DNA of 49,417 nucleotides from an uncultured Clostridia bacterium. Lineage in GTDB: Bacteria > Bacillota > Clostridia > Christensenellales > CAG-138. This document shows, in pieces, positions 1 to 6,904 of this stretch (its first letter is position 1; each line of letters opens with the position of its first letter). The DNA lies in assembly GCA_946411635.1 (NCBI GenBank), contig CAMKES010000015.1, positions 1-49,417 on the forward strand, given 5' to 3'. The notes under the pieces were generated by a model that was not told the DNA's origin, made no database searches, and worked only from the letters and a program-made list of their open reading frames with translations. Both the position numbers and the translations under genes were made by a program.

Positions 1-740
1 CCCGAGATATCCGCGTCAAGATCGATCAGCCCCTTGTCCACGTACCGCAGGAGAGTCAGCGCGAACATGGGTTTCGATACAGAGCCCGCCTGAAACAGCA
101 TATCCGGGTTCACCGGGAAATCCTCGCCGCAGCGTCCGCTGCCGGCGCAGTAGAGCTGAAGCTCTTCTCCGTCATTGATCGCGATGCTGACGCCGTAACC
201 GTTCTTTCCCTTGATCTGCAGGCGTTCCTTCACGTCGACGTCATACCACAGGAACGTGTCCCGCTCCTTTTTCGTCGTCTTCTTTAAAAACAGCCGCAGA
301 ACCGCCTCTCCATCGTCGATGCATCCGGTATCCAGGAAGCCCGCCTTATGATAGACGTGCAGACCGCGCTCGTTCTCCGGCTCGGTGGACAGCAACACCC
401 GTTCTCCGCCGAGATCGCGAAAATACCGGATGATCTCTTTTAGCGCCGCCTGTCCGTAGCCCTTGCCCTGCTCGTTTTGGTCGATCATAAAGCGCCAGAG
501 GTAGCATCTGTCGTCTTCATCCTCTTCCTCAAGATTCACAGCGAGCATGCAGAAGCCCACCAGCTTCTCATCTGCATAGATAGCAAAGGGCCGGGCCACG
601 CCGGGCTGCTCCGCGTTTGCCTCGTCCGCCTGCCGCAGTGAAACTTCATTTGTTGCGACGAAGGGCTGATCCTCGCGCACGGAAAGAGCCAGAACGGCTT
701 CTCTGTTATTCTCATTGATAGGTTCCAGTTTGATTATCAT
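1..740 (-). CDS. GNAT acetyltransferase-serine hydrolase fusion (partial)
   Basis: The gene runs off the left edge; 246 codons are visible. Residues 1 to about 150 read as a GNAT N-acetyltransferase of the diamine/spermidine acetyltransferase type: N-terminal KLEPINENN, acetyl-CoA loop QGKGYGQAAL near residue 95, then YHKAGF. After a short lysine-rich linker the same frame enters a beta-lactamase/penicillin-binding-protein-like hydrolase domain, seen up to its SxxK nucleophile motif (SVSK, residues 220-223). The rest of the catalytic domain lies outside the window. The start ATG at 738-740 follows an AAGGAG site. I translated this frame by hand. The substrates are unknown; the upstream leader suggests regulation by attenuation. 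The two-domain reading is firm; a role in antibiotic resistance is only inference. Confidence 0.8.
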   Translation of the reverse strand, partial: MIIKLEPINENNREAVLALSVREDQPFVATNEVSLRQADEANAEQPGVARPFAIYADEKLVGFCMLAVNLEEEDEDDRCYLWRFMIDQNEQGKGYGQAALKEIIRYFRDLGGERVLLSTEPENERGLHVYHKAGFLDTGCIDDGEAVLRLFLKKTTKKERDTFLWYDVDVKERLQIKGKNGYGVSIAINDGEELQLYCAGSGRCGEDFPVNPDMLFQAGSVSKPMFALTLLRYVDKGLIDLDADIS

Positions 741-805
741 AATTGAACTTTTCTCCTTGAACATAAGATTTGATTTGTAATTGTTTCGGTATGGGGTCAG
801 CTCTT

Positions 806-864
806 AAAAAAGGGCGTAAAAATACCGCAGCGAAGCAGCTCCCGTCGTGGCTGCGTCCTGCGGT
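806..864 (-). terminator. terminator-like attenuator hairpin in leader
   Basis: On the minus strand CCGCAG (859-864) pairs with CTGCGG (826-831), and an inner GCAGC/GCTGC pair (851-855 with 836-840) extends the stem. TATTTTTA and then a second T-rich run follow. It lies about 65 nt upstream of the fusion gene's start and downstream of a consensus promoter and a short reading frame, so it would stop leader transcripts before the gene. Attenuation is inferred from this layout. Confidence 0.5.
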
Positions 865-946
865 TCCACTATCCGAAAGTTACTCAAAAACGACGCACCT
901 AACCAGAGGGATATACCCCTCCATCATGCTCTGCGCCTCTATTCAG

Positions 947-976
947 TTAATCAGCGATAACCTCTCTGTTAATCAT
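947..976 (-). CDS. possible 9-residue leader peptide
   Basis: ATG at 974-976 is preceded by GAAAGGAG at good spacing and reads MINREVIAD then TAA. It lies between the promoter at 1009-1037 and the hairpin at 806-864, upstream of the acetyltransferase-hydrolase gene. Short translated frames in this position control many drug-inducible genes by ribosome stalling or by coupling translation to an attenuator. No stalling motif is recognised, so the call rests on position and ribosome binding site only. Confidence 0.4.
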   Translation of the reverse strand: MINREVIAD

Positions 977-1008
977 TGGTTTACGCTCCTTTCATTGAGT
1001 TCTTCTGT

Positions 1009-1037
1009 ATTATACATGCAAATGCAGCAAAAATCAA
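1009..1037 (-). promoter_or_regulatory. sigma-A-type promoter of the fusion gene
   Basis: Minus-strand TTGATT (1032-1037) and TATAAT (1009-1014) are separated by 17 nt. Transcription would start near 1002 and give a leader of about 260 nt. The rest of 741-1008 holds the leader features listed separately, plus a small GAGGG/CCCTC hairpin near 904-922; no other gene is seen there. Confidence 0.75.
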
Positions 1038-1074
1038 TCAGGAATAGTATTAATTGCCGTTGTCGAAGAAATAG

Positions 1075-1113
1075 AAAAAGGATTGCTGCCTTTGTCAAGA
1101 CAGCAATCCTTTT
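1075..1113 (-). terminator. original host terminator of tRNA-Lys
   Basis: A 12-bp perfect stem (1077-1088 with 1101-1112) has a 12-nt loop and T-rich flank on the minus strand. It begins immediately beyond the CCA of the tRNA core at 1115-1130. Before prophage insertion this hairpin would have ended the tRNA-Gly/tRNA-Lys transcript; it is now 24 kb away from the tRNA genes. Confidence 0.8.
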
Positions 1114-1114
1114 C

Positions 1115-1130
1115 TGGTACCCCCTCAGGG
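1115..1130. repeat. attL core (16 bp, tRNA-Lys 3' end copy)
   Basis: TGGTACCCCCTCAGGG is identical to 25083-25098 inside tRNA-Lys. It corresponds to the CCA end, acceptor strand and part of the T stem. Sequence identity ends at 1131 (g against a) and, on the host side, at 1114 (c against t). It lies 112 bp beyond the integrase stop codon, as expected for the left attachment site. Confidence 0.92.
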
Positions 1131-1229
1131 GCGGTTTTTTTATTTTTGGCAAAATTATAAAGAAAAAAGTGTAGATTTTATCGAAGGTTTTCAAAATCAA
1201 GTATCGTGGAGATCTGTCACGGATCGCAC

Positions 1230-1250
1230 TGTTACACGGCTATTACACGA
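1230..1250. repeat. putative integrase arm-site repeat, left
   Basis: Two TTACACG units 10 bp apart overlap the integrase stop codon. A closely matching pair (ATTACACG then CTACACG, also about 10 bp apart) lies at 25030-25050 beside attR. Paired short repeats flanking both ends of tRNA-integrating phages are usually integrase arm-binding sites; that function is inferred. The interval 1131-1242 carries no gene. Confidence 0.55.
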
Positions 1251-2232
1251 TTTTCGAGAGCTCTGCGAGCTTCACGTCGCGGCTGACGTGCGTGTATTCC
1301 ATAGTTTGCGTGTAGCTCGTGTGCCGCATGATCTCGGAGATGATCGCAGGCTGCACGCCTTCCAGCGCGAGCATCGTCGCGGTCGTGTGACGGCATTCGT
1401 GGACGGTGTGACGTTCCACGCCAGCGGCCTCTTGCATCGCATTATAGCCTTTCCGGAATCCTTCGCTCGTAACTTTCGCGACGCGGTTCACCGGCAGCAT
1501 GATTTCTTTGACGATCGGGCGGATCTTCTCAATCAGGAGGATCTCGCCGGTCTTCCCGAGCTCGGTCTTGATCCCGCCGAGCAAATAACCGTCGTCAACG
1601 TGAATGTTTTCCGGGCGGATCGTGGAGATCTCGCCCCAGCGCATCCCGGTATAGATCATAATCAGGCAGGCGGCGGCGTACATATTGTGCGTCTTTTCGT
1701 AAAAGGCGCATACTTTCTTAACCTCATCCGCCGTAAACGGACGCTTTTGCGGCTTCTCCTGCGGCGGCAGCTCGACAAGCTCGGCATAGTTCACAGTCGC
1801 CCAGCCGTTCCGGATCGCGTATACGCTCATCATGTTGTAGACGTTTTTGAAGATCTTCCGGACGCTGAACGAATTATACTGCTCGTTGATGACGCTCTGA
1901 AAATGACGGACGGTTAGCTCGTTGAACTTTCGCTTCGCGATCTTCGACGAGCGATCGAGGACGCGATCATATTGCTCCTGCTTTTTCGCGCTGATCGTCG
2001 GATAATGCGCAGCGGACCACTCAACGAAGACGCGCTCGAAGCTCGGACAGTATGCGACGTCGGCAAAGTCCGCGTTCAGCGCACACCAGCGAAGCGCGTC
2101 GGTCTTTGAAGGAAATCCGCTTTTCGATTTCGTCGAGCGTTCGCCGTATTCGTAGTGCGTGACTTGCGCCCTCCAGTATTTACCATCCTTGTAGACGGTC
2201 CCTTGCCCGTTTCCTCTGACTTTCTTTTTCAT
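1243..2232 (-). CDS. int: tyrosine-family phage integrase
   Basis: A 329-residue tyrosine recombinase that joins phage and host attachment sites in tRNA-Lys. The catalytic set is present: R198 in YTGMRWGE, H278-x-x-R281 in HECRHT, H304 in MRHTS and nucleophile Y313 in MEYTHV. The N-terminal 60 residues match the AP2-like arm-binding domain (GQGTVYKDGKYWRAQV), and residues 65-150 the SAM-like core-binding domain. Its start overlaps the exonuclease stop by 4 nt, so it is the last gene of the repressor operon. It ends 112 bp from attL, and its 3' end carries the putative arm repeats. Expression with the repressor rather than in the lytic direction is somewhat unusual. Confidence 0.95.
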   Translation of the reverse strand: MKKKVRGNGQGTVYKDGKYWRAQVTHYEYGERSTKSKSGFPSKTDALRWCALNADFADVAYCPSFERVFVEWSAAHYPTISAKKQEQYDRVLDRSSKIAKRKFNELTVRHFQSVINEQYNSFSVRKIFKNVYNMMSVYAIRNGWATVNYAELVELPPQEKPQKRPFTADEVKKVCAFYEKTHNMYAAACLIMIYTGMRWGEISTIRPENIHVDDGYLLGGIKTELGKTGEILLIEKIRPIVKEIMLPVNRVAKVTSEGFRKGYNAMQEAAGVERHTVHECRHTTATMLALEGVQPAIISEIMRHTSYTQTMEYTHVSRDVKLAELSKIV

Positions 2233-3149
2233 AAATTGAGCATCTCGAAAAACAGATCTTCGGAAAGCACTTGAATATCAATACCCTTTTTCTGCATCTG
2301 CTCTGCTTTCAGCATTTTCGTGCTTTTGCCGTTTTTCACGCACGATTTGAAATCCTCGTTGCCGATCACAAGAAAATTCGTCTCTTTATTCAGACTGTCT
2401 GCGGGGATTCCTCCGACGTCAAGAACGAGCTGCGCGGCGTCCTTGCGCGTCATACGGGACAGCGCGCCGGTAAACACGATTCGCTTACCGAAGAACGGGT
2501 GCGTATCGTCAAACTCGCACACGCGCGGCTGCATATCCTTCATAGAAAAATGAACAGGAATCCGATGCCGCTTGAACGAATCAATGAAATCAGCCTCCGA
2601 CTGATCACGAAGAGCAATCGCACGCATCATTTCAAAGCAGGCGACAGTCGTTTCGACGTCTGCTCCTGCGCGGTGCTGCTTCGGCTGCTCGACGCCGCAA
2701 TACTGCGCCACCTCGAAAAGCCGGTGATGTTCTTTTTCCGGAAACAGCTTCCGGGCGATACGCAGAGTATCGATGTAATCGTTCAAAAAAGATTTTCCGA
2801 GATTTTCTGCTGCATAAGAAATAAAATTCACGTCGAAATTGACATTATGACCGACAATAATATTGTCGCCGCAGAAATCGAGAAACCGCGGGAAAACGTC
2901 GCCGATTTTCGGAGCACCGGAAAGCATTTCGTTTGTTATGCCTGTCAGATCTGTGATGAAATCAGGCAACCTGTAACCGGGGTTTACAAGTTCGGAAAAG
3001 GTATCGGTGATTCGACCGTCAACAACGCGGGCGGCAGCCAGCTCGATAATATCGCAAAACTCATATTCAAGTCCGGTTGTTTCCGTATCAATGCAGACGT
3101 ATTCACGCGGGAGCGCGATCATGCTATTTCCTTTTTTCAAAACGCTCAT
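2229..3149 (-). CDS. DEDDh exonuclease with C-terminal BRCT domain
   Basis: 306 residues. Residues 17-175 form a DnaQ/PolC-epsilon-type 3'-5' exonuclease with all acidic motifs: D21-x-E23 (CIDTETTG), N102/D106 (HNVNFD) and H159/D164 (HRAGAD). Residues about 222-306 read as a BRCT domain (FFGKRIVFTGALSRMTR, then NFLVIGNED), the form found in bacterial ligase and replication factor C. The start ATG follows AAAGGAGG. It lies 3 nt after the repressor and overlaps integrase, so it should be expressed in the lysogen. Possible roles are recombination during excision, repair, or defence against other phages; none can be chosen from sequence. Domain calls are firm. Confidence 0.88.
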   Translation of the reverse strand: MSVLKKGNSMIALPREYVCIDTETTGLEYEFCDIIELAAARVVDGRITDTFSELVNPGYRLPDFITDLTGITNEMLSGAPKIGDVFPRFLDFCGDNIIVGHNVNFDVNFISYAAENLGKSFLNDYIDTLRIARKLFPEKEHHRLFEVAQYCGVEQPKQHRAGADVETTVACFEMMRAIALRDQSEADFIDSFKRHRIPVHFSMKDMQPRVCEFDDTHPFFGKRIVFTGALSRMTRKDAAQLVLDVGGIPADSLNKETNFLVIGNEDFKSCVKNGKSTKMLKAEQMQKKGIDIQVLSEDLFFEMLNL

Positions 3150-3152
3150 TCG

Positions 3153-3521
3153 TCAATCCTCCTTTTTCGATTCAAGACGCATGATGGTCATCAGAACGGA
3201 ATATTTGTCAGCGTCGGACAGCGTCCGGAATTTCTCAATAATCATTTTTTCATCATCGGAAAAATCACTTTTTGCGCGAAGCTCTTCCATGAAGCCGGTG
3301 ATCAAAGCGTCGTCGTGCGGATCCTCGGGCGGCTCCCGGCCGCAGAGCTCGTCGATCGAGCAGCCGAGAATGTCCGCGACTTTCTCGAATTTGTCAATCT
3401 GCGGAATTGTCCGATTCCATCGGTGAATCGTTCCTTGAGTAAAACCGCAAGCGTGTTCCAACTTTGTGATAGGGTAGTTTTTGCTATTGCATACTGCACG
3501 AACGCATTGTGCGTAGTTCAT
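3153..3521 (-). CDS. XRE-family CI-like lysogeny repressor
   Basis: 122 residues with an N-terminal helix-turn-helix (about residues 8-60: YPITKLEHACGFTQGTIHRW) and a C-terminal acidic region with no peptidase domain, so it is not a self-cleaving LexA-type repressor. The start is taken at ATG 3519-3521 after AGGAGG; a longer frame upstream lacks a ribosome site and would run through the operator. It is divergent from the Cro-like gene across an intergenic region with four TAGCA-type motifs, and is first in an operon with the exonuclease and integrase. Confidence 0.88.
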   Translation of the reverse strand: MNYAQCVRAVCNSKNYPITKLEHACGFTQGTIHRWNRTIPQIDKFEKVADILGCSIDELCGREPPEDPHDDALITGFMEELRAKSDFSDDEKMIIEKFRTLSDADKYSVLMTIMRLESKKED

Positions 3522-3556
3522 AGGAGCCTCCTGTTCATAGAATATTAACACATAAA

Positions 3557-3669
3557 ATAGCATATAAACCTTGACAAGCATAGCACCTATACAGTATTAT
3601 ACAAATAGACATAGTACAGATGCTATGAAAAGCAAGAGAACCAAGAATCACAATAAAAGTATAGCATAT
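3557..3669. promoter_or_regulatory. lysis-lysogeny operator region with four repeats
   Basis: The core TAGCA/TGCTA occurs at 3557-3565 (ATAGCATAT), 3578-3587 (GCATAGCACC), 3619-3627 (GATGCTATG) and 3661-3669 (ATAGCATAT again). Two flank and one overlaps the rightward promoter. The positions suit a CI/Cro switch; binding is inferred. Confidence 0.55.
3571..3600 (+). promoter_or_regulatory. rightward early promoter
   Basis: TTGACA (3571-3576) and TATTAT (3595-3600) are separated by 18 nt. The promoter reads toward the Cro-like gene at 3705, and a repressor-type repeat sits inside the spacer (3578-3587). A leftward promoter for the repressor must lie nearby, but no clear consensus is visible. 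Confidence 0.7.
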
Positions 3670-3704
3670 GTACTACAAAAAATGCAAGAAGAGGAGGGCG
3701 AAAA

Positions 3705-3947
3705 TTGCAGGGACTCACTGAAAAAATAAAAGAAAAAGGTGCAGCGAAGGGAATGTCGGTACGAAAAATCGAAATCGAAGCAGGGCTCAGCAACGGCGCG
3801 ATTGCGAGATGGAGCGAAAAGAGCCCGTCGATTGACAAGGTTTACCGCGTCGCGAGGGTTCTCGACTGCAGGGTCGACGATCTGATCCGTTTTGAACCGG
3901 AAGGAACGGCAGACGCACAGTATTTCCGGTCGGTGGCCGGACAGTAG
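3705..3947 (+). CDS. Cro-like XRE regulator
   Basis: 80 residues, almost entirely one XRE helix-turn-helix (MSVRKIEIEAGLSNGAIARW, with recognition helix around SNGAIARW). It starts with TTG at 3705 after GAGGAGGG. It is the first rightward gene, opposite the CI-like repressor, and most likely switches off the lysogeny operon after induction. The two regulators share the same W-x(4)-P-x-IDK pattern after the recognition helix, as expected for proteins that compete for one operator. Confidence 0.85.
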   Translation: MQGLTEKIKEKGAAKGMSVRKIEIEAGLSNGAIARWSEKSPSIDKVYRVARVLDCRVDDLIRFEPEGTADAQYFRSVAGQ

Positions 3948-3970
3948 GGACAAACAGGAGGAGCGAAACA

Positions 3971-4144
3971 ATGATCATTTTTGCGGAAGATAAGGAAAGC
4001 GGGATTTCATGCGGAATAAATGACGACGGAGATCTATTTTTCGGAAACGAGAAAAGCGGTTACACGCTGCCGGATACACGGGAAAACATGGCATACATTC
4101 TGCACGATTTCGAGAGACAGACCGGGCGCCGATTGTACATGTGA
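3971..4144 (+). CDS. small early phage protein, unknown
   Basis: 57 codons starting at ATG 3971 after CAGGAGGAG; reads MIIFAEDKESGISCGI and ends TGRRLYM. It lies 23 nt after the Cro-like gene and 23 nt before the Lar-like gene, fitting the close packing of the early operon. It is acidic with no recognised domain. Hand translation shows an open frame with a strong ribosome site, which supports a real gene. Confidence 0.65.
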   Translation: MIIFAEDKESGISCGINDDGDLFFGNEKSGYTLPDTRENMAYILHDFERQTGRRLYM

Positions 4145-4167
4145 CGAACAGAACGGAGGAGAGATTG

Positions 4168-4353
4168 ATGGAAAAGCCGAAGCTGCGGCCGTGTCCGTGG
4201 TGTAAAAGCAAGGACGTCGAGCTTGTCGAAGACGGATGCTTTTTCGTTTGGTGTTACAGATTCAGCTGCCCGAGACCGGAAATAAACTGTTTCGCGACCG
4301 CAGAGGAAGCGATTGAAGACTGGAACAAGGAGGAGCGAAACGATGACGCTTGA
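4168..4353 (+). CDS. Lar-like zinc-ribbon protein
   Basis: 61 residues beginning at ATG 4168 after GGAGGAG; a GTG at 4141 would extend it without a ribosome site. CPWC near the N-terminus, two further cysteines in the middle and the ending AEEAIEDWN match the Lar-type restriction-alleviation family seen in many prophages. Members are thought to modulate host type I restriction, but most, including this one, are assigned by pattern only. The next start overlaps its end by 11 nt. Confidence 0.7.
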   Translation: MEKPKLRPCPWCKSKDVELVEDGCFFVWCYRFSCPRPEINCFATAEEAIEDWNKEERNDDA

Positions 4354-4549
4354 AGAGCTGAAGAAGGATCCGCGGGTACTCGTGGATGCGACCGACGTCG
4401 CGAAGATCCTCGGTGTGAACGCGCAGAGCATCCGCGGGCAGGCGCATTTGGATCCGGCGTTCCTGGGATTCCGTGTGATCGTCATCGGAGACCGGACGCT
4501 GATCCCGCGAAAACCGTTCATCGAATATCTGACAGGAGAAGGATCATGA
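4343..4549 (+). CDS. excisionase-like helix-turn-helix protein
   Basis: 68 residues, ATG 4343 after AAGGAGGAG. Residues about 16-45 (ATDVAKILGVNAQSIRGQA) match the MerR/excisionase-type DNA-binding fold used by helix-turn-helix-17 proteins, and the C-terminal part resembles the usual wing strand (RTLIPRKPFIEYL). A directionality factor for the integrase is a reasonable guess, but this family also includes regulators. It overlaps the Lar-like gene. Confidence 0.65.
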   Translation: MTLEELKKDPRVLVDATDVAKILGVNAQSIRGQAHLDPAFLGFRVIVIGDRTLIPRKPFIEYLTGEGS

Positions 4550-4565
4550 TTGTATGGAGGTAAAA

Positions 4566-4826
4566 ATGAGAACACACGTTTTGAAACTGCAAAAGGATTT
4601 TTGCGACGCTGTCTACAACGGGGAAAAGACCTTCGAGCTGCGATATAACGACCGCGGATTCCAAAAGGGCGACAGGGTCCGCTTCGCCGCGATCGACGGC
4701 GACGAGTGGATCGATCACCCGATCAACAACGAGGAATACGAGATCACGTATGTACTCGCCGGGTGGGGACTGCAAACGGAGGAGCTCTCGCGGACGGCAA
4801 GCGATCTTCTCGGGCTGAGCGACTGA
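4566..4826 (+). CDS. DUF3850/ASCH-like domain protein
   Basis: 86 residues. The ATG at 4566 is chosen because the GGAGG at 4557-4561 lies just upstream; the ATG at 4554 would place that site inside the gene. HVLKLQKDFCDAVYNGEKTF followed by ELRYNDRGFQKGDRVRF is the signature of DUF3850, an ASCH/PUA-like fold. Such domains are thought to bind nucleic acid, and here the role is unknown. Confidence 0.8.
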   Translation: MRTHVLKLQKDFCDAVYNGEKTFELRYNDRGFQKGDRVRFAAIDGDEWIDHPINNEEYEITYVLAGWGLQTEELSRTASDLLGLSD

Positions 4827-4839
4827 CACGGAGGGGTAT

Positions 4840-6123
4840 ATGCAGAGAGACATTTCTATTTTTGACATTTTGATTGACAAGATTGAGCCGCATCCGCAGA
4901 ACCCGCGGAAGGATCTCGGAGATCTGAGCGAGCTCGTGCAGAGCATCAAAGAGAACGGCATCATGCAGAACCTGACGGTCGTTCCGCTTGACGATGATAA
5001 CAAGCGCTTCCGCTGCGTGATCGGTCACAGACGGCTTGCGGCCGCGAAGGAAGCAGGGCTCGCGTCGGTCCCGGTAACGATCGCGTGGGACATGGACGAG
5101 AAAGAGCAGATCGCTACGATGATCGCGGAGAATATGCAGCGGGCGGATCTGACGCTTCCGGAGCAAGTCGGCGCCGTGCAGCTTATGCTCGACCTCGGCG
5201 AGGATATTGATTCGGTATCAGCGAGGACAGGTCTTGCGAAAGCAACCGTGAAGCAGCGGGCAAAGATCGCAAGGCTGACGGACAACGCGACGCTGACGAA
5301 GGCGTGGGAGCACGGCGTAACGCTTCTGCAGATCGAACAGATCGCGAAGATCGAAGATCCAGAACGGCGGGCGGCGCTTTGGGCAAAATCAACAGAAAAA
5401 TACTTCGACCGGGAAATCAACGCGGCGCTGTATGAGGAAGAATGCGAGAAGTTCGAGAGACGCGTCAGAAAGCTGCTCGAAGAAGCGGGCGTGCAGCAGG
5501 TCCCGGACGGTGACGTGACGGACAAGCGCTGGGTGCAGAACATCGCACGATACAACGAGCCGAAGACGGTCGCAGAGATAAAGAGCAGATACAACGATCC
5601 GAACGCGACCTATTATTACACCTTCGGATACGGCAGCTTTTCGATTTACTTCAAGAGTCCGCAGATTGCAGCGGCGGAAGATAAATACGACGCCATGACG
5701 CGGTGGAAAATGATGGTAAACACGGCAGAGAGGGCGTTCTTCGACCGGCAGAACGATTTTATTACAGAAGCAGCAAAACGAGAAAAAACGGACTTCAGGA
5801 AGCCGCTGACGTACTATCTGGACATGCTGCTCGAATACGTCGGAAAAGAGCAGCGCATATGGCTATCGTCGGCACAGAGAAATGATTTTATAGAAGTTCC
5901 TACGCAGATCGGAAAGGTATTTATTCTTGCGATCGAGACCGTACGGGTCACAAGCATCACCGACTATAACGGAAAGAGAAACAAAGACTTCGTGAAGCGG
6001 GCGCTTGATCTGATCGACATACTGAAAGCGGAAGGATATGAGCCGACGGAGCTCGAGATGAAGTTTTTTGACGGATCTCATCCGATTTGGAACGAGAAGC
6101 CTGAAAAGAAGGGACAGGAGTAA
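4840..6123 (+). CDS. ParB/sulfiredoxin-like nuclease-domain protein
   Basis: 427 residues. The first 120 form a ParB N-terminal domain (DKIEPHPQNPRKDL, GIMQNLTVVPL, IGHRRLAAAKEAG, ENMQRADLTLPEQ), including the GHRR box that binds CTP in chromosomal ParB. Residues 120-180 resemble the ParB helix-turn-helix (VSARTGLAKATVKQRAKIA). The long C-terminal half has no recognised domain. Phage members are often called ParB-like nucleases and may act in partition, DNA binding or replication. There is no ParA partner, so a plasmid-like partition role is unlikely. It sits centrally in the early operon. Confidence 0.85.
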   Translation: MQRDISIFDILIDKIEPHPQNPRKDLGDLSELVQSIKENGIMQNLTVVPLDDDNKRFRCVIGHRRLAAAKEAGLASVPVTIAWDMDEKEQIATMIAENMQRADLTLPEQVGAVQLMLDLGEDIDSVSARTGLAKATVKQRAKIARLTDNATLTKAWEHGVTLLQIEQIAKIEDPERRAALWAKSTEKYFDREINAALYEEECEKFERRVRKLLEEAGVQQVPDGDVTDKRWVQNIARYNEPKTVAEIKSRYNDPNATYYYTFGYGSFSIYFKSPQIAAAEDKYDAMTRWKMMVNTAERAFFDRQNDFITEAAKREKTDFRKPLTYYLDMLLEYVGKEQRIWLSSAQRNDFIEVPTQIGKVFILAIETVRVTSITDYNGKRNKDFVKRALDLIDILKAEGYEPTELEMKFFDGSHPIWNEKPEKKGQE

Positions 6124-6128
6124 GGGCG

Positions 6129-6476
6129 ATGAATAAGGAAACAAAGGAAGAGCTGGCAGCCGCGGAGCAAGTCAAGAGGGCGCTGCAGAACAGTCAGAAG
6201 GGAATCGGGCTTTACGGTGCGGAAACGATCGAGAAGCTGATCGCTCGCATCAGATGCCAGGACCGAAAGATCGAGCGATACGAGAGCGGAGACCCGTCGC
6301 CTGTGATTCGTGAGCACATCGAAAGCCTGCATCGGACGATCGCTGCTCAGTCGGAAAAGATCGAATCGATGCGGAACGTGATCGAACGGATGCGGAGAGA
6401 GACGCCGGAGCAGCGCATGAAGGAGCAGATCTGCTTCCGGTCGGTATCGGGTGAACAGCCGGAGGAACGGATATGA
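6129..6476 (+). CDS. hypothetical coiled-coil phage protein
   Basis: 115 residues, 5 nt after the ParB-like gene and overlapping the next gene by 4 nt. The middle is strongly helical and charged (AQSEKIESMRNVIERMRRE), so a coiled coil is likely. No cysteine cluster, membrane segment or enzyme motif is seen. Not recognised. Confidence 0.65.
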   Translation: MNKETKEELAAAEQVKRALQNSQKGIGLYGAETIEKLIARIRCQDRKIERYESGDPSPVIREHIESLHRTIAAQSEKIESMRNVIERMRRETPEQRMKEQICFRSVSGEQPEERI

Positions 6477-6904
6477 CGAAACGCTGGTACATGACTGATA
6501 ACGAGATCAAGCGCTCATGGCGCTGCGCAGAGGACAGGAAAGCGCAGATCCGAATCCTCGGAGAGCTGAACGGTAAAACGCGGGCGGAAGTAATCAGGAA
6601 GCTCGAAGAGCTCGGGATAGATCTTTCGGACGTGATCGATCGGAAGCATGTGCGGTTTTCGGAAGAAGAAGACCGGAAGATCTGGCAAATGCGTCAGAAC
6701 GGAGACGCATTCTGTAAGATAGCAGCGGCGCTCGGCGTGAAAGGATATTTCCGGATCATGCACCGGTACGACGAGCTGATGAAAGAGTATCAGCAGGCGA
6801 AGCCGCTGATCGAGCGCGCGCTCAAGCGATACGCGAACGGAGATCCTCGAGCGACAGCAGAAGAAAAGACTATGATTCGGACATTGATTCGGAGGGGCAT
6901 ATGA
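6473..6904 (+). CDS. hypothetical protein with HTH-like segments
   Basis: 143 residues, linked by 4-nt overlaps to both neighbours. The segment LNGKTRAEVIRKLEELGID and the later KIAAALGVKGYFRIM both look like helix-turn-helix units, so it may be a small DNA-binding protein with two repeats. An in-frame ATG at 6491 is an alternative start. No family recognised. Confidence 0.6.
   Translation: MTKRWYMTDNEIKRSWRCAEDRKAQIRILGELNGKTRAEVIRKLEELGIDLSDVIDRKHVRFSEEEDRKIWQMRQNGDAFCKIAAALGVKGYFRIMHRYDELMKEYQQAKPLIERALKRYANGDPRATAEEKTMIRTLIRRGI

Noticed and set aside
1120..1142. Plus-strand terminator at the left attachment site (CCCC-TCA-GGGG with T run)
   Set aside because: The hairpin loop is only three bases, and no plus-strand gene lies upstream; it is a by-product of the tRNA core joined to a T-rich phage end.
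770..1174. 134-codon plus-strand frame across the left attachment site
   Set aside because: It spans two hairpins and the att core, has no ribosome site and no protein-like composition; the minus-strand leader explains the region.
4840..6123. ParABS-type partition module
   Set aside because: There is a ParB-like gene but no ParA ATPase and no clear parS repeats nearby, so plasmid-like maintenance is not supported.
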